NCBI RefSeq assembly: GCF_902168435.1
Contig: NZ_LR656164.1
Location: 310,001 to 374,000 of the forward strand
Length of the DNA stretch: 64,000 bases
Direction: 5' to 3'
DNA from: Bacillus marasmi
GTDB taxonomy: Bacteria; Bacillota; Bacilli; Bacillales; Cytobacillaceae
A model generated the notes under the pieces. It ran no database searches. It was not told the origin of the DNA and saw only the letters and a list, made by a program, of their open reading frames with translations. Shown here one piece after another: positions 55,690 through 63,826 of this stretch. The stretch's first letter is position 1, and each line of letters opens with the position of its first letter. The translations under genes were made by a program, and so were the position numbers.

Positions 55690-57480
55690 ATGGACAAAAC
55701 CACCGTCTTAACCGGAAAACAGCAGCGGAAGGTATTATTCCGGCTGTTAACTTATACGAAGCCGCATCGGAAATTGATTATCACAGCATTTAGCCTATTG
55801 CTACTGACAACAATTGGTGATGTCCTCGGACCGATTATCGTAAAAATCTTTATAGATGACTATTTAACACCGCGAAATCTCAGTTTTCAGCCGCTATTTA
55901 CATTAGGGGCAGCTTATCTCGCCATTCAGATTGGCAATGTGATTGTTTCCTATTTTCAATACTTCAAATTTCAGGAAATAGCGATGTACATTATTCATCA
56001 GCTCCGACTCGATGTATATACAAAGGTCCAGCAGCTGGGTCTTCGTTATTTTGACAAAACACCAGCAGGGAGCATTGTATCTAGAGTCACCAATGATACT
56101 GAAGCAATCAAGGATATGTTTATAAACGTACTGGTTACCTTTATCCAGAGCGGGTTTATGATGCTTGGAATATTTATAGCGATGTTCAGCTTGAATGTGA
56201 AATTAGCGTTCTTTTGCTTATTCATTCTTCCAATCATTTTCTGGCTGATTCGTTCGTACCGGAAATATAGCTCTATTTTTTATCAAGATATGCGGGAACG
56301 CTTAAGTCAACTCAATGCGAAGCTCAGCGAATCTCTACAAGGAATGGCTATGATTCAAATGTTTCGCCAGGAAAAGCGGTTGCGGCAGGAATTTGCGGAG
56401 ACGAATCACCAGCATTTCTTGGCTGGCATGAAAAATATTAAAGTGGACGGACTCTTACTTAGACCTGCAGTCGATTTGATTTATATCATCGCCCTCATGA
56501 TTGTCTTAAGCTTCTTCGGAATTAGTTCGTTTAATAGTCCGATAGAAGTCGGCGTTCTGTATGCCTACGTAAATTATTTGGATCGCTTTTTTGAACCAGT
56601 CAATAATATGATGATGCGCCTGTCCATGTACCAGCAGGCGATTGTCGCGGCATCACGTGTGTTTGGGCTGTTGGATGAAAATGATGTGGCGCCGTCCCAA
56701 AAGGGTGAAGCAGCCAAGATTACCGAGGGTGAAATTGAGTTCCGCAACGTCAGTTTTTCCTATGATGGTAAGCAAGATGTACTCAAGGATATTTCTTTTA
56801 AAACAAAGCCAGGGGAAACCGTCGCACTAGTCGGGCATACCGGAAGCGGGAAAAGCTCGATAATTAATCTGCTTATGCGCTTTTATGAGTTTGAACGCGG
56901 AGATATTCTTATTGATGGTAGGTCGATAAAGGATTATTCAAAACAGGAATTACGGAGGAAAATGGGGCTTGTCCTCCAAGACCCGTTTCTGTTCTATGGG
57001 ACGGTGAACGATAATATTCGACTTCATGATCAAGCGATGACTGATGAACAAATCAGCTCGGCCGCCCAATTTGTCCAGGCTCATACGTTTATTGAAAAGC
57101 TAGAAAAAGGATATCAGCATCAAGTTGTTGAAAGAGGGGCAACGTTCTCTAGTGGTCAGCGCCAGCTCATCGCCTTTGCCAGAACGATTGCGACAAACCC
57201 GAAAATCCTCGTTCTCGACGAGGCAACTGCCAATATCGATACCGAGACAGAAGAAGCCATCCAATCGGCACTGAAAAAAATGAGCGAGGGAAGAACAACG
57301 ATTGCGATTGCCCACCGACTCTCAACTATTCAAGAGGCTAATGAAATTCTGGTGCTTTATCAGGGGCGTATCGTCGAAAGAGGGAATCACCAAGAGCTAT
57401 TAGCGAAACAAGGGCTCTACTATAAAATGTACCTACTGCAAAATGGAAGCGTTGATTTAGTCGAAAGGGAAGTCCAATGA
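55690..57480 (+). CDS. Heterodimeric ABC exporter partner subunit (YheH/BmrD-like)
   Basis: 596 residues, two bases after its partner. Six membrane helices (about 30-320), Walker A GHTGSGKSS, Walker B ILVLDEATANID with the catalytic Glu, but the signature motif is FSSGQRQLIAFARTI in place of LSGGQ. With the partner's Asp, the dimer would have one consensus and one degenerate ATP site. It is shorter than BmrD of B. subtilis. Start ATG at 55690. A shared terminator follows. Confidence 0.9.
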   Translation: MDKTTVLTGKQQRKVLFRLLTYTKPHRKLIITAFSLLLLTTIGDVLGPIIVKIFIDDYLTPRNLSFQPLFTLGAAYLAIQIGNVIVSYFQYFKFQEIAMYIIHQLRLDVYTKVQQLGLRYFDKTPAGSIVSRVTNDTEAIKDMFINVLVTFIQSGFMMLGIFIAMFSLNVKLAFFCLFILPIIFWLIRSYRKYSSIFYQDMRERLSQLNAKLSESLQGMAMIQMFRQEKRLRQEFAETNHQHFLAGMKNIKVDGLLLRPAVDLIYIIALMIVLSFFGISSFNSPIEVGVLYAYVNYLDRFFEPVNNMMMRLSMYQQAIVAASRVFGLLDENDVAPSQKGEAAKITEGEIEFRNVSFSYDGKQDVLKDISFKTKPGETVALVGHTGSGKSSIINLLMRFYEFERGDILIDGRSIKDYSKQELRRKMGLVLQDPFLFYGTVNDNIRLHDQAMTDEQISSAAQFVQAHTFIEKLEKGYQHQVVERGATFSSGQRQLIAFARTIATNPKILVLDEATANIDTETEEAIQSALKKMSEGRTTIAIAHRLSTIQEANEILVLYQGRIVERGNHQELLAKQGLYYKMYLLQNGSVDLVEREVQ

Positions 57481-57498
57481 GTGTGGAGGACAAACAAA

Positions 57499-57537
57499 AA
57501 AGCAGATTGGAAAAGTTTGTGCTCCAATCTGCTTTTA
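57499..57537. terminator. Bidirectional terminator, ABC exporter / Spo0E-like gene
   Basis: AAAGCAGATTGGA / TCCAATCTGCTTT, 13-bp perfect stem between convergent genes, overlapping the Spo0E-like stop codon. Confidence 0.93.
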
Positions 57538-57705
57538 ATGTGTCTGGATTTTTTTTATATAAATGTTATTGTATTTATTAAGTAATTCGTCTAGTTCTTG
57601 GCTATGGCGTATTGCTGCCGATGAACTGAGTCCTTTTTTTGAAACAACAGAAATCAATTCTGCCCGTTTCTGTTCAATGAGGGTAAGCAGGTCATGTTTT
57701 AACAA
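57535..57705 (-). CDS. Small Spo0E-family aspartyl-phosphate phosphatase
   Basis: 56 residues on the minus strand, from TTG at 57705 with AAAGGA eight bases upstream to TAA at 57535-57537. The family motif SQELDELLNKYN is present, preceded by a helix with LLTLIEQKRAELISVVSKKGLSSSAAI, the two-helix hairpin of Spo0E-like proteins. These dephosphorylate Spo0A~P or other response regulators and delay sporulation. Short length and TTG start make it easy to miss. Which regulator it acts on is unknown. It ends in the bidirectional terminator. Confidence 0.88.
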   Translation of the reverse strand: MLKHDLLTLIEQKRAELISVVSKKGLSSSAAIRHSQELDELLNKYNNIYIKKIQTH

Positions 57706-58027
57706 GGTATTGGTCCTTTCACATTTTATTTGTAAAAATCGTTAACGTTTTTTGAAATAAAATGAAAAATTGTAAAGTAAATGACATTTGTGCACATTAC
57801 TTTCACTATTATAGCCGAGTTTGATTGTAAATTCAAAGACAAAACAGTAAAAAAATTCATATTCTATATATTTCGAAAAATTGTCACAATGTCTACTTAT
57901 CATTATTACTGTATTTATGTAAAATACGGTACAGGGCATAAATTGTTCACAGCTTCTTCAGTATCATTAAGAAAAAAGTTTTGTTAGAATGAGACAAGGA
58001 CAAAAGTAAAAAAGGGATGTGTAATGA
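57706..58027. other. Divergent gap Spo0E-like gene / ccdA
   Basis: AT-rich 322-base divergent region. Promoters for both neighbours must lie here, but no consensus pair, operator or RNA structure was convincing. Confidence 0.4.
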
Positions 58028-58735
58028 ATGGATGAAATTAATATCTTCTTAGCACTCGGTGCGGGATTTTTAAGCTTCATTTCACCATGTTGTTTACCAT
58101 TATATCCGGCCTTTCTGTCGTATATAACTGGGATGAGTGTAGGAGAATTAAAGAGTGAAAATGGTATGCTGCAAAAGCGCAGCTTGCTACATACATTATT
58201 CTTCCTTGTCGGCTTTTCAGCTATCTTTATCGCTCTGGGCTTTGCCACATCATTGGTTGGTCAATTCTTCAGAGAATACAATGATCTAATCCGACAAGTC
58301 GGCGCCATTTTTATTATTCTTTTCGGACTTGTAATTGTTGGTGTATTCAAGCCTGAATTTTTAATGAAGGAAAGACGCTTTGAAATTAAAAACCGCCCAT
58401 CAGGGTATTTGGGCTCCGTGTTAATCGGGATGGCATTCGCAGCTGGATGGACTCCTTGTACAGGTCCAATTCTTGGAGTGGTTATTTCACTAGCAAGTAC
58501 AAATCCAAGCTCTGGAATGCTATATATGATCGCCTATTTACTCGGCTTCGCCATTCCATTCTTCGCTCTATCATTCTTTATCGGTAGAATGCAATGGATT
58601 CGTAAGAACAATGTGAAAATTATGAAAATCGGTGGCTGGATTATGATTGTCATGGGTATCGTGTTATTCTTTGACTGGATGACAAAAATCATTATCTTTA
58701 TCCAGCAGTTTACTGGTGGCTTTACTGGATTTTAA
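58028..58735 (+). CDS. ccdA: CcdA, thiol-disulfide membrane transporter for cytochrome c maturation
   Basis: 235 residues, six membrane helices. The redox cysteines are in helix 1 ([13 protein letters not shown]) and helix 4 ([13 protein letters not shown]), the DsbD-beta/CcdA arrangement. It moves reducing power from cytosolic thioredoxin across the membrane for cytochrome c and spore cortex proteins. It is followed by yneI and ccdC as in B. subtilis. Confidence 0.95.
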   Translation: MDEINIFLALGAGFLSFISPCCLPLYPAFLSYITGMSVGELKSENGMLQKRSLLHTLFFLVGFSAIFIALGFATSLVGQFFREYNDLIRQVGAIFIILFGLVIVGVFKPEFLMKERRFEIKNRPSGYLGSVLIGMAFAAGWTPCTGPILGVVISLASTNPSSGMLYMIAYLLGFAIPFFALSFFIGRMQWIRKNNVKIMKIGGWIMIVMGIVLFFDWMTKIIIFIQQFTGGFTGF

Positions 58736-58820
58736 TAAGTAGTTTATAGTATGCTACACTAGTATCGGCACAAAATGAGTGGTTAAATCTTTCCTGGTTT
58801 TAATCGTGGGAGGGTAATGG

Positions 58821-59177
58821 ATGGCGAGAATTTTAATCATTGATGATGCACAATTTATGAGATCGATGCTAACGAATATTTTAGTAAAAGCAAATCATGA
58901 AATCGTTGGTGAAGGTGAAACCGGTAAAGAAGCAGTCCAGCTCTTTTTTGAAAAGAAACCAGATTTAACGATCATGGATATTACGATGCCGGAAATGAGC
59001 GGGGTTGAAGCAACGAAGGCCATCAAGCGTGATTTTCCAGATGCTAATATTATCATGTGCTCAGCGATGGGACAGCAAAAAATGGTTCTCGAAGCAATCG
59101 AAGCCGGCGCTAAAGACTTTATCATCAAGCCATTTAATGAAAGTAGAGTATTGGAGACCATCAAACGGTTTCTATAA
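58821..59177 (+). CDS. yneI: YneI, CheY-like stand-alone response regulator
   Basis: 118 residues, receiver domain only. Acidic pocket Asp8/Asp9 (LIIDDAQFMRS), phospho-acceptor Asp53 (TIMDITMPEMSG), switch Ser81 (MCSAMG) and Lys103 (IIKPFN) are all present. No output domain, so it must act by binding a partner. Conserved place between ccdA and ccdC; partner kinase unknown. Confidence 0.93.
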   Translation: MARILIIDDAQFMRSMLTNILVKANHEIVGEGETGKEAVQLFFEKKPDLTIMDITMPEMSGVEATKAIKRDFPDANIIMCSAMGQQKMVLEAIEAGAKDFIIKPFNESRVLETIKRFL

Positions 59178-59181
59178 GATG

Positions 59182-59218
59182 AACAAGCCATTTAAGGATT
59201 CCTTAAATGGCTTGTTTT
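59182..59218 (+). terminator. Terminator of yneI
   Basis: A perfect 16-bp stem (59182-59197 with 59201-59216) with a 3-base loop, then TTTT. Confidence 0.95.
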
Positions 59219-59356
59219 GACTACAATTTTGCTGAAATGTTGAAATAAGGTGCGAATGATTTTGTCCATTTCAAGGATAATATGAGTTTCCATTTTTCTT
59301 TTTTGTAGTTTTGTATATAATGTTAGTGTAAAACTTAAAAGATAAGGATGAAAAAT

Positions 59357-59848
59357 ATGAATTGGGTCGTTCTTTCTTCAATCGGTGCCGTCTTCATGGG
59401 GACTTTCGTCATGATTATGAGAATCCGGTCCGCAAAAAAACCAGCAAGTGCCAAGAAAATTATTCTACCACCTTTGTTTATGAGCACTGGTGCACTGATG
59501 TTTTTATTCCCAATGTTTCGCGTGACGCCATTAGAAGTAATTGAGGCTGCCTCAGTCGGCATGCTCTTCTCGATTTTGTTAATTAAAACGTCTAAGTTTG
59601 AAATACGTGATCAAGATATTTACCTAAAACCGTCCAAGGCATTCGTTTTTATTTTAATAGGATTACTGGTTCTCCGAATCATCATGAAATCGCTCATGAG
59701 CGCATCATTCGATGTCGGCGAGCTCGGCGGTATGTTCTGGATCCTAGCATTCGGAATGATCGTCCCATGGCGCGTTGCCATGTACATGAACTTCCGCAAG
59801 CTGCAATTGCAACTGCAAGGGCAGACGACTAACGTAACGACGGTATAA
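59357..59848 (+). CDS. yneJ: CcdC-family membrane protein (YneJ)
   Basis: 163 residues from ATG 59357, nine bases after AAGG; ATG 59348 abuts the ribosome site. Four to five membrane helices; ILPPLFMSTGALMFLFPMFRVTPLEVIEA and LLIKTSKFEIRDQDIYLK are typical of CcdC. It lies in the ccdA cluster, but a role in cytochrome c assembly has not been shown for the family. Confidence 0.92.
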   Translation: MNWVVLSSIGAVFMGTFVMIMRIRSAKKPASAKKIILPPLFMSTGALMFLFPMFRVTPLEVIEAASVGMLFSILLIKTSKFEIRDQDIYLKPSKAFVFILIGLLVLRIIMKSLMSASFDVGELGGMFWILAFGMIVPWRVAMYMNFRKLQLQLQGQTTNVTTV

Positions 59849-59889
59849 GAAATAGGGGACAGACCGAATTTTGTTGAATTCCCTAAAAT

Positions 59890-59938
59890 AAAGCAAGTGG
59901 AGGAAAGATATCGTTTCTTTTTTCTCCACTTGCTTTTG
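59890..59938 (+). terminator. Terminator of ccdC
   Basis: AAAGCAAGTGGAG / CTCCACTTGCTTT stem with a 21-base loop, followed by TGCTTATTT. Confidence 0.8.
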
Positions 59939-59949
59939 CTTATTTGAAT

Positions 59950-60745
59950 AAGTAGGGTCTTCATGAGTTCATTTGTGTTGAATTGTGGTCGGGGATTGAA
60001 CTCATGGGGCGTTTATGAGTTCATTTGTGAGGATTTGAAGCCGGGTTTTGAACTCATGAGGTGTTCATGAGTTCATTTGTGTTGATTTGTGGTCAGGTAT
60101 TGAACTCATGAGGCGTTCATGAGTTCATTTTAGGTGATTTAGAGCCGAGAATTGAACTCATGAGGCGTTTATGAGTTCATTTGTGAGGATTTGAAGCCGG
60201 GTTTTGAACTCATGAGGTGTTCATGAGTTCATTTGTGTTGATTTGTGGTCAGGTATTGAACTCATGAGGCGTTCATGAGTTCATTTTAGGTGATTTAGAG
60301 CCGAGTATTGAACTCATGAGGTGTTTATGAGTTCATTTTAGGTGATTTAGAGCCGAGTATTGAACTCATGAGGTGTTTATGAGTTCATTTTAGGTGATTT
60401 AGAGCCGAGTATTGAACTCATGAGGTGTTTATGAGTTCATTTTAGGTGATTTAGAGCCGAGTATTGAACTCATGAGGTGTTTATGAGTTCATTTTAGGTG
60501 ATTTAGAGCCGAGTATTGAACTCATGAGGTGTTTATGAGTTCATTTTAGGTGATTTAGAGCCGGGTATTGAACTCATGAGGTGTTTATGAGTTCATTTTA
60601 GGTGATTTAGAGCCGAGTATTGAACTCATGAGGTGTTTATGAGTTCATTTTAGGTGATTTAGAGCCGAGTATTGAACTCATGAGGCGTTTATGAGTTCAT
60701 TTGTGATGATTTGGAGCCGGGTATTGAACTCATGAGGTCTTCATA
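59950..60745. repeat. 15-copy 52-bp hairpin repeat array between ccdC and yneK
   Basis: Fifteen units of about 52 bases, each with ATGAGTTCA near its start and TGAACTCAT near its end. These are exact inverted partners, so hairpins can form inside a unit and across each unit junction. Units 2-4 are repeated as a block in units 5-7 (three-unit higher-order duplication). Units 8-14 are nearly identical to each other. The rightmost DNA leads into a related hairpin beside yneK. No coding potential and no CRISPR-like unique spacers. Confidence 0.95.
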
Positions 60746-60767
60746 TGATTACTTCAGTAAGCAAAAT

Positions 60768-60804
60768 AAAAAAATGAACCTATGAGATATTCATAAGTTC
60801 ATTT
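60768..60804 (-). terminator. Terminator of yneK
   Basis: AAATGAAC.TATGA / TCATA.GTTCATTT stem (one mismatch) with a T-run on the minus strand. Its arms resemble those of the adjacent 52-bp array. Confidence 0.75.
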
Positions 60805-60817
60805 CTAAGAATCCAGT

Positions 60818-61243
60818 CTAGAAAAATTGTTCATATGGAGTGAGGTCGATGTGACGCTCGTCCATTTTTTTACGCAAAAATTTATGATCGCGCTTTGGTG
60901 TCGCTAAAATATAGCCGCGGATAATTAAATCCTGGGTAATTACTGTGGCGTTCTCAGCTAAGGCAAGCTCACCAATTTTTCCAGCAATCTTTTGCTTAGC
61001 AACATCACGGAATAATTCAGGAACCGGGCTCACAAGATCATTTAGGAACTCTTTCTGCTCGTCACCCCAAAGCTCGAGCGTTTCATTAATATAAAATAGT
61101 TCCCAATCCATATCGGACTTGCCATCTTGCTTTGGTAATTTCTTGAAAAACTTACGAAACATAAAGTAGCCGCCAATTGTCATCAAAACAACCATGACAG
61201 CGCACCAAAAGGCGATAAACCACATAAACCAATCTTGAAGCAT
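60818..61243 (-). CDS. yneK: YneK, DUF2621 membrane protein
   Basis: 141 residues from ATG 61243 on the minus strand (AGGTG seven bases upstream); GTG 61252 overlaps the ribosome site. One N-terminal membrane helix (MWFIAFWCAVMVVLMTIGGYFMF), then a soluble acidic-helical region. Matches DUF2621 protein YneK, the conserved neighbour of ccdC. Function unknown. Confidence 0.9.
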   Translation of the reverse strand: MLQDWFMWFIAFWCAVMVVLMTIGGYFMFRKFFKKLPKQDGKSDMDWELFYINETLELWGDEQKEFLNDLVSPVPELFRDVAKQKIAGKIGELALAENATVITQDLIIRGYILATPKRDHKFLRKKMDERHIDLTPYEQFF

Positions 61244-61457
61244 ATCTTTCACCTACAAAACCATTTTTTTCGGGCAGCATTGCTTGACCAACGAGAAAAA
61301 TTGATATTTACGAATTTCACAAAGCAAAGCGTATCTTTGATAAAATCAAAAATGCAAAATATTCTGCCCTTACTTAGTTTCATTATAGTCTGATTTATGA
61401 ATAACTGACAAGTAAATGGCAACCTCGACACGATTCGTCATTTTTCGTATTTTCCAC

Positions 61458-61486
61458 TTGTAAATGTGGTGATATGTTAGTATAAT
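61458..61486 (+). promoter_or_regulatory. Promoter of selC
   Basis: TTGTAA, 17-base spacer, TATAAT, ending 25 bases before the tRNA. Confidence 0.8.
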
Positions 61487-61511
61487 AAAACTTGTCACTT
61501 CTAATAATCAT

Positions 61512-61608
61512 GGGGCTGGATGGGGTACTGGTGTCCTCCGCGGTCTTCAAAACCGTCTGTGACCTGCGTGCCAGGTCAGGTGAGTTCGATTCTCACGCGG
61601 TCCCGCCA
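61512..61608 (+). tRNA. selC: tRNA-Sec (anticodon TCA)
   Basis: 97 bases. Acceptor strands GGGGCTGG and GCGGTCCC (seven pairs including two G-U), discriminator G, encoded CCA. Anticodon stem GCGGT/ACCGT encloses loop CTTCAAA with anticodon TCA (61547-61549), which reads UGA. The long variable arm TGACCTG/CAGGTCA (7 bp) and T arm GTGAG-TTCGATT-CTCAC complete the selenocysteine type. It has its own promoter and terminator. It implies selA, selB, selD and at least one selenoprotein elsewhere in the genome. No other tRNA in the window. Confidence 0.9.
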
Positions 61609-61631
61609 AATGTTGATACTATTACATATTT

Positions 61632-61667
61632 AACCGTACTGAGTGTATTTTGCTCGTACGGTTTTTT
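61632..61667 (+). terminator. Terminator of selC
   Basis: AACCGTAC.GAG / CTCGTACGGTT stem with a one-base bulge, followed by TTTTTT. Confidence 0.9.
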
Positions 61668-61823
61668 GATGTTTTTCTGTACCGAGATATGTTGAGAAAA
61701 CCTAAATTCTAACCTGAATTTCTTGACAAGTTTTTGAATATGGAAAAAAATATAATGAAACAGAAGAATTGGAGTAGGATGCTTCTATATTTCGATGGAA
61801 AATTTAAAAAAAGGATTGATACT

Positions 61824-62267
61824 ATGACCAGCAACAAAGAACAGATTGCAGGAAAGAAAGCACAATTAATGCAATTGGCTACTGATTTTAGTAAAGAATA
61901 TTTAACCGAAGAATATGATGTTCTTATCGAAAAATTGATAAGCAAAATGGCTAGAAAAAGAGACGTCCCTTTTATGTCGGGTAAAATTGAAATCTGGGCA
62001 GCGGCAGTTATTCATGCGTTGGGTACTATTAATTTTTTGTTTGATAAAGATAGTGAACCCTATGTGTCAGTTCATGACATTTGTGATTTCTTTGGAACAA
62101 AACAAAGTACGACAACTCAAAGGTCAAAACAGATTAAAGACATGTTTAAACTTTCATATTTTAATAGCGATTTTTCCACCGAGTCAAATAATCAGAGTAA
62201 CCCCATGAATAATTTCATTGAGGTCAATGGTTTTCTTGTTCCGCAGGATTTTTTCAAAAAAAAATAA
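61824..62267 (+). CDS. DUF6398-type hypothetical protein
   Basis: 147 residues from ATG 61824 with AAAGGA eight bases upstream; the frame is open from 61734 but that start has no ribosome site. The central WAAAVIHALGTINFLFDKDS and DICDFFGTKQSTTTQRSKQIKDMF segments resemble DUF6398 proteins; the second could be a helix-turn-helix. No signal peptide or membrane helix. Function unknown. It sits alone between selC and a leftward ATPase gene. Confidence 0.7.
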   Translation: MTSNKEQIAGKKAQLMQLATDFSKEYLTEEYDVLIEKLISKMARKRDVPFMSGKIEIWAAAVIHALGTINFLFDKDSEPYVSVHDICDFFGTKQSTTTQRSKQIKDMFKLSYFNSDFSTESNNQSNPMNNFIEVNGFLVPQDFFKKK

Positions 62268-62285
62268 AAGGGGAATAAAGCATAG

Positions 62286-62353
62286 AAAAGAGGAGTTGGT
62301 CTGCCGTCCATGTTTGCGGTGTTTATTGTTAGGAAACGACCAAACTCCTCTTG
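62286..62353. other. Large inverted repeat between convergent genes
   Basis: AAGAGGAGTTGGTC and its inverted partner GACC(A)AACTCCTCTT flank a loop of about 40 bases. It could serve as a bidirectional terminator or be an element end. Confidence 0.5.
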
Positions 62354-62404
62354 CCGTTGGGCATTTGCGATGATTTAGGTTCACAAGAAGGATATCCTCT
62401 TTGT

Positions 62405-63826
62405 TTAGTCCTTAACTTTCAATGTCAACGGCACTCCTTTTTTTACAGTTGCCGTAATGATTTGAATATCTTCCGGTGGTTCTAGATGAGTAACGCCTTC
62501 CATATTATCGAGGAAAAGAGGGTATTTGTAACTTGTAAATGTGTTAATTAAGGAAACAATTTCAAGAACACAACGTATTTTTTCACTATTAGAAAGGACC
62601 CTATATGTTCTGTTCTTATAGCAAATTTGAAAATCCGGCCGTAATTCACCGTTCTTTAGCACTTTAAATAGCTCAATACTAGTATGTGTAAGGTGTTGAT
62701 TAATTTGATTTTGGTAATCGTTTGCAGCCACTCCTTGTCGATGCTTCATTCTTTTTAATTCATCTGACAAGGCTTTTTTCTTTATCGTCAAGTCATGTAA
62801 CTTATTCTCAACATTTATTAACTCCGTAGAATGCTGCGATACTTGATTAATATTTTGCTGGTAGGAAATCATCATTTGTAGCGTCTGTAGTCGCTGCTCT
62901 TTTTGGGCTTTTCTTTTTAATAAGTTGGCATAATTTTCTTGGGCATTTCCGATACCAGTTTCAACCTTATCTATTTCTTTTTTTAAATCATAATATCTTG
63001 TTTTCTTCAAATTTGTTATCGTCTCAAATTGCTCACTTGAAATCGGTTGAAAGCAAGTTGGGCATCTTTCACCACTTAATCGGACATCGCTTTCTAGTTC
63101 CGCCATTTGTTCTATGAAAGACTTCAATTGTGACTTTAATTCGATCCCATTTTCAATTTGTTCCTGTGTCTCATTTGTAATCTTTTCCAATTCAGTTTGT
63201 ATGGTTTTGATCTCTGCATTAACATGTTCTATTGGTAAAATTGGATCAGGGTTATTGACCATGGCAATTGCTTGTTTTTTCAAAACGACCTTTTGGCCTT
63301 CATAAAAGGTTATGTTCGAATGAATTTGTTTTTGCTCCCTGATAATCCGTGCTTTTTCTTTTTCCAACTCATCATAATCATTCCGCTCGGAAAACATATG
63401 ATCAATCAGAAACGCTCTTGAAGAACTTTTATCTTCATCTGGAAAGAAATCCGGGAAAAAGCAATAAACAAACGCCTTATAGTCACCGACCAATCTTTCT
63501 ATTTCCTTTTCTTTAACCGGTTTATTGTTTAAAAAAACAGAAGTAGTACCTTTTTGTGCAGTCATCGTTCGTTTGATAGTGTAATCTTGATTATGTATTT
63601 GGATAATCATCTCCACATACATCGTTGTTGCGCCTTCTTGTAGGTAATCCTTAATATACATTTTATATCCGTGCCTAGACACACCAAATAAACCGAAAAC
63701 AATCGCATCCCCAATCGAAGATTTTCCGGTAAAATTGTCCCCAAAAAAATGATTGGTTTTGCCGAATTGATAGCTGCTGTATGTATGACTCTTAAAATTT
63801 GAAAGTACCAGTGTTTTAATGAACAT
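62405..63826 (-). CDS. Short Rad50/SbcC-like ATPase with zinc-hook motif
   Basis: 473 residues on the minus strand, ATG at 63826. ABC-type SMC/Rad50 layout: N-terminal LVLSNFKSHTYSSY and Walker A GDNFTGKSS (29-37), two coiled-coil arms (about 150-250 and 270-400) around a CPTC zinc hook (255-258), C-terminal signature LSNSEK (411-416, a departure from LSGGE) and Walker B PLFLDNMEG (near 437-443). It is less than half the length of SbcC, as in phage gp46-like or element-borne forms. A nuclease partner might lie upstream beyond base 64000. Role in DNA end processing or defence is inferred only. Confidence 0.8.
   Translation of the reverse strand: MFIKTLVLSNFKSHTYSSYQFGKTNHFFGDNFTGKSSIGDAIVFGLFGVSRHGYKMYIKDYLQEGATTMYVEMIIQIHNQDYTIKRTMTAQKGTTSVFLNNKPVKEKEIERLVGDYKAFVYCFFPDFFPDEDKSSSRAFLIDHMFSERNDYDELEKEKARIIREQKQIHSNITFYEGQKVVLKKQAIAMVNNPDPILPIEHVNAEIKTIQTELEKITNETQEQIENGIELKSQLKSFIEQMAELESDVRLSGERCPTCFQPISSEQFETITNLKKTRYYDLKKEIDKVETGIGNAQENYANLLKRKAQKEQRLQTLQMMISYQQNINQVSQHSTELINVENKLHDLTIKKKALSDELKRMKHRQGVAANDYQNQINQHLTHTSIELFKVLKNGELRPDFQICYKNRTYRVLSNSEKIRCVLEIVSLINTFTSYKYPLFLDNMEGVTHLEPPEDIQIITATVKKGVPLTLKVKD

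Noticed and set aside
59950-60745. CRISPR array
   Set aside because: The whole 52-bp unit is repeated with no unique spacers, no leader and no cas genes.
61492-61695. 67-codon frame across selC
   Set aside because: It overlaps the tRNA and its terminator, with no ribosome site or family features.
61723-61756. TTGACA and TATAAT upstream of the DUF6398-type gene
   Set aside because: Spacer of 22 bases is too long for a normal sigma-A promoter.
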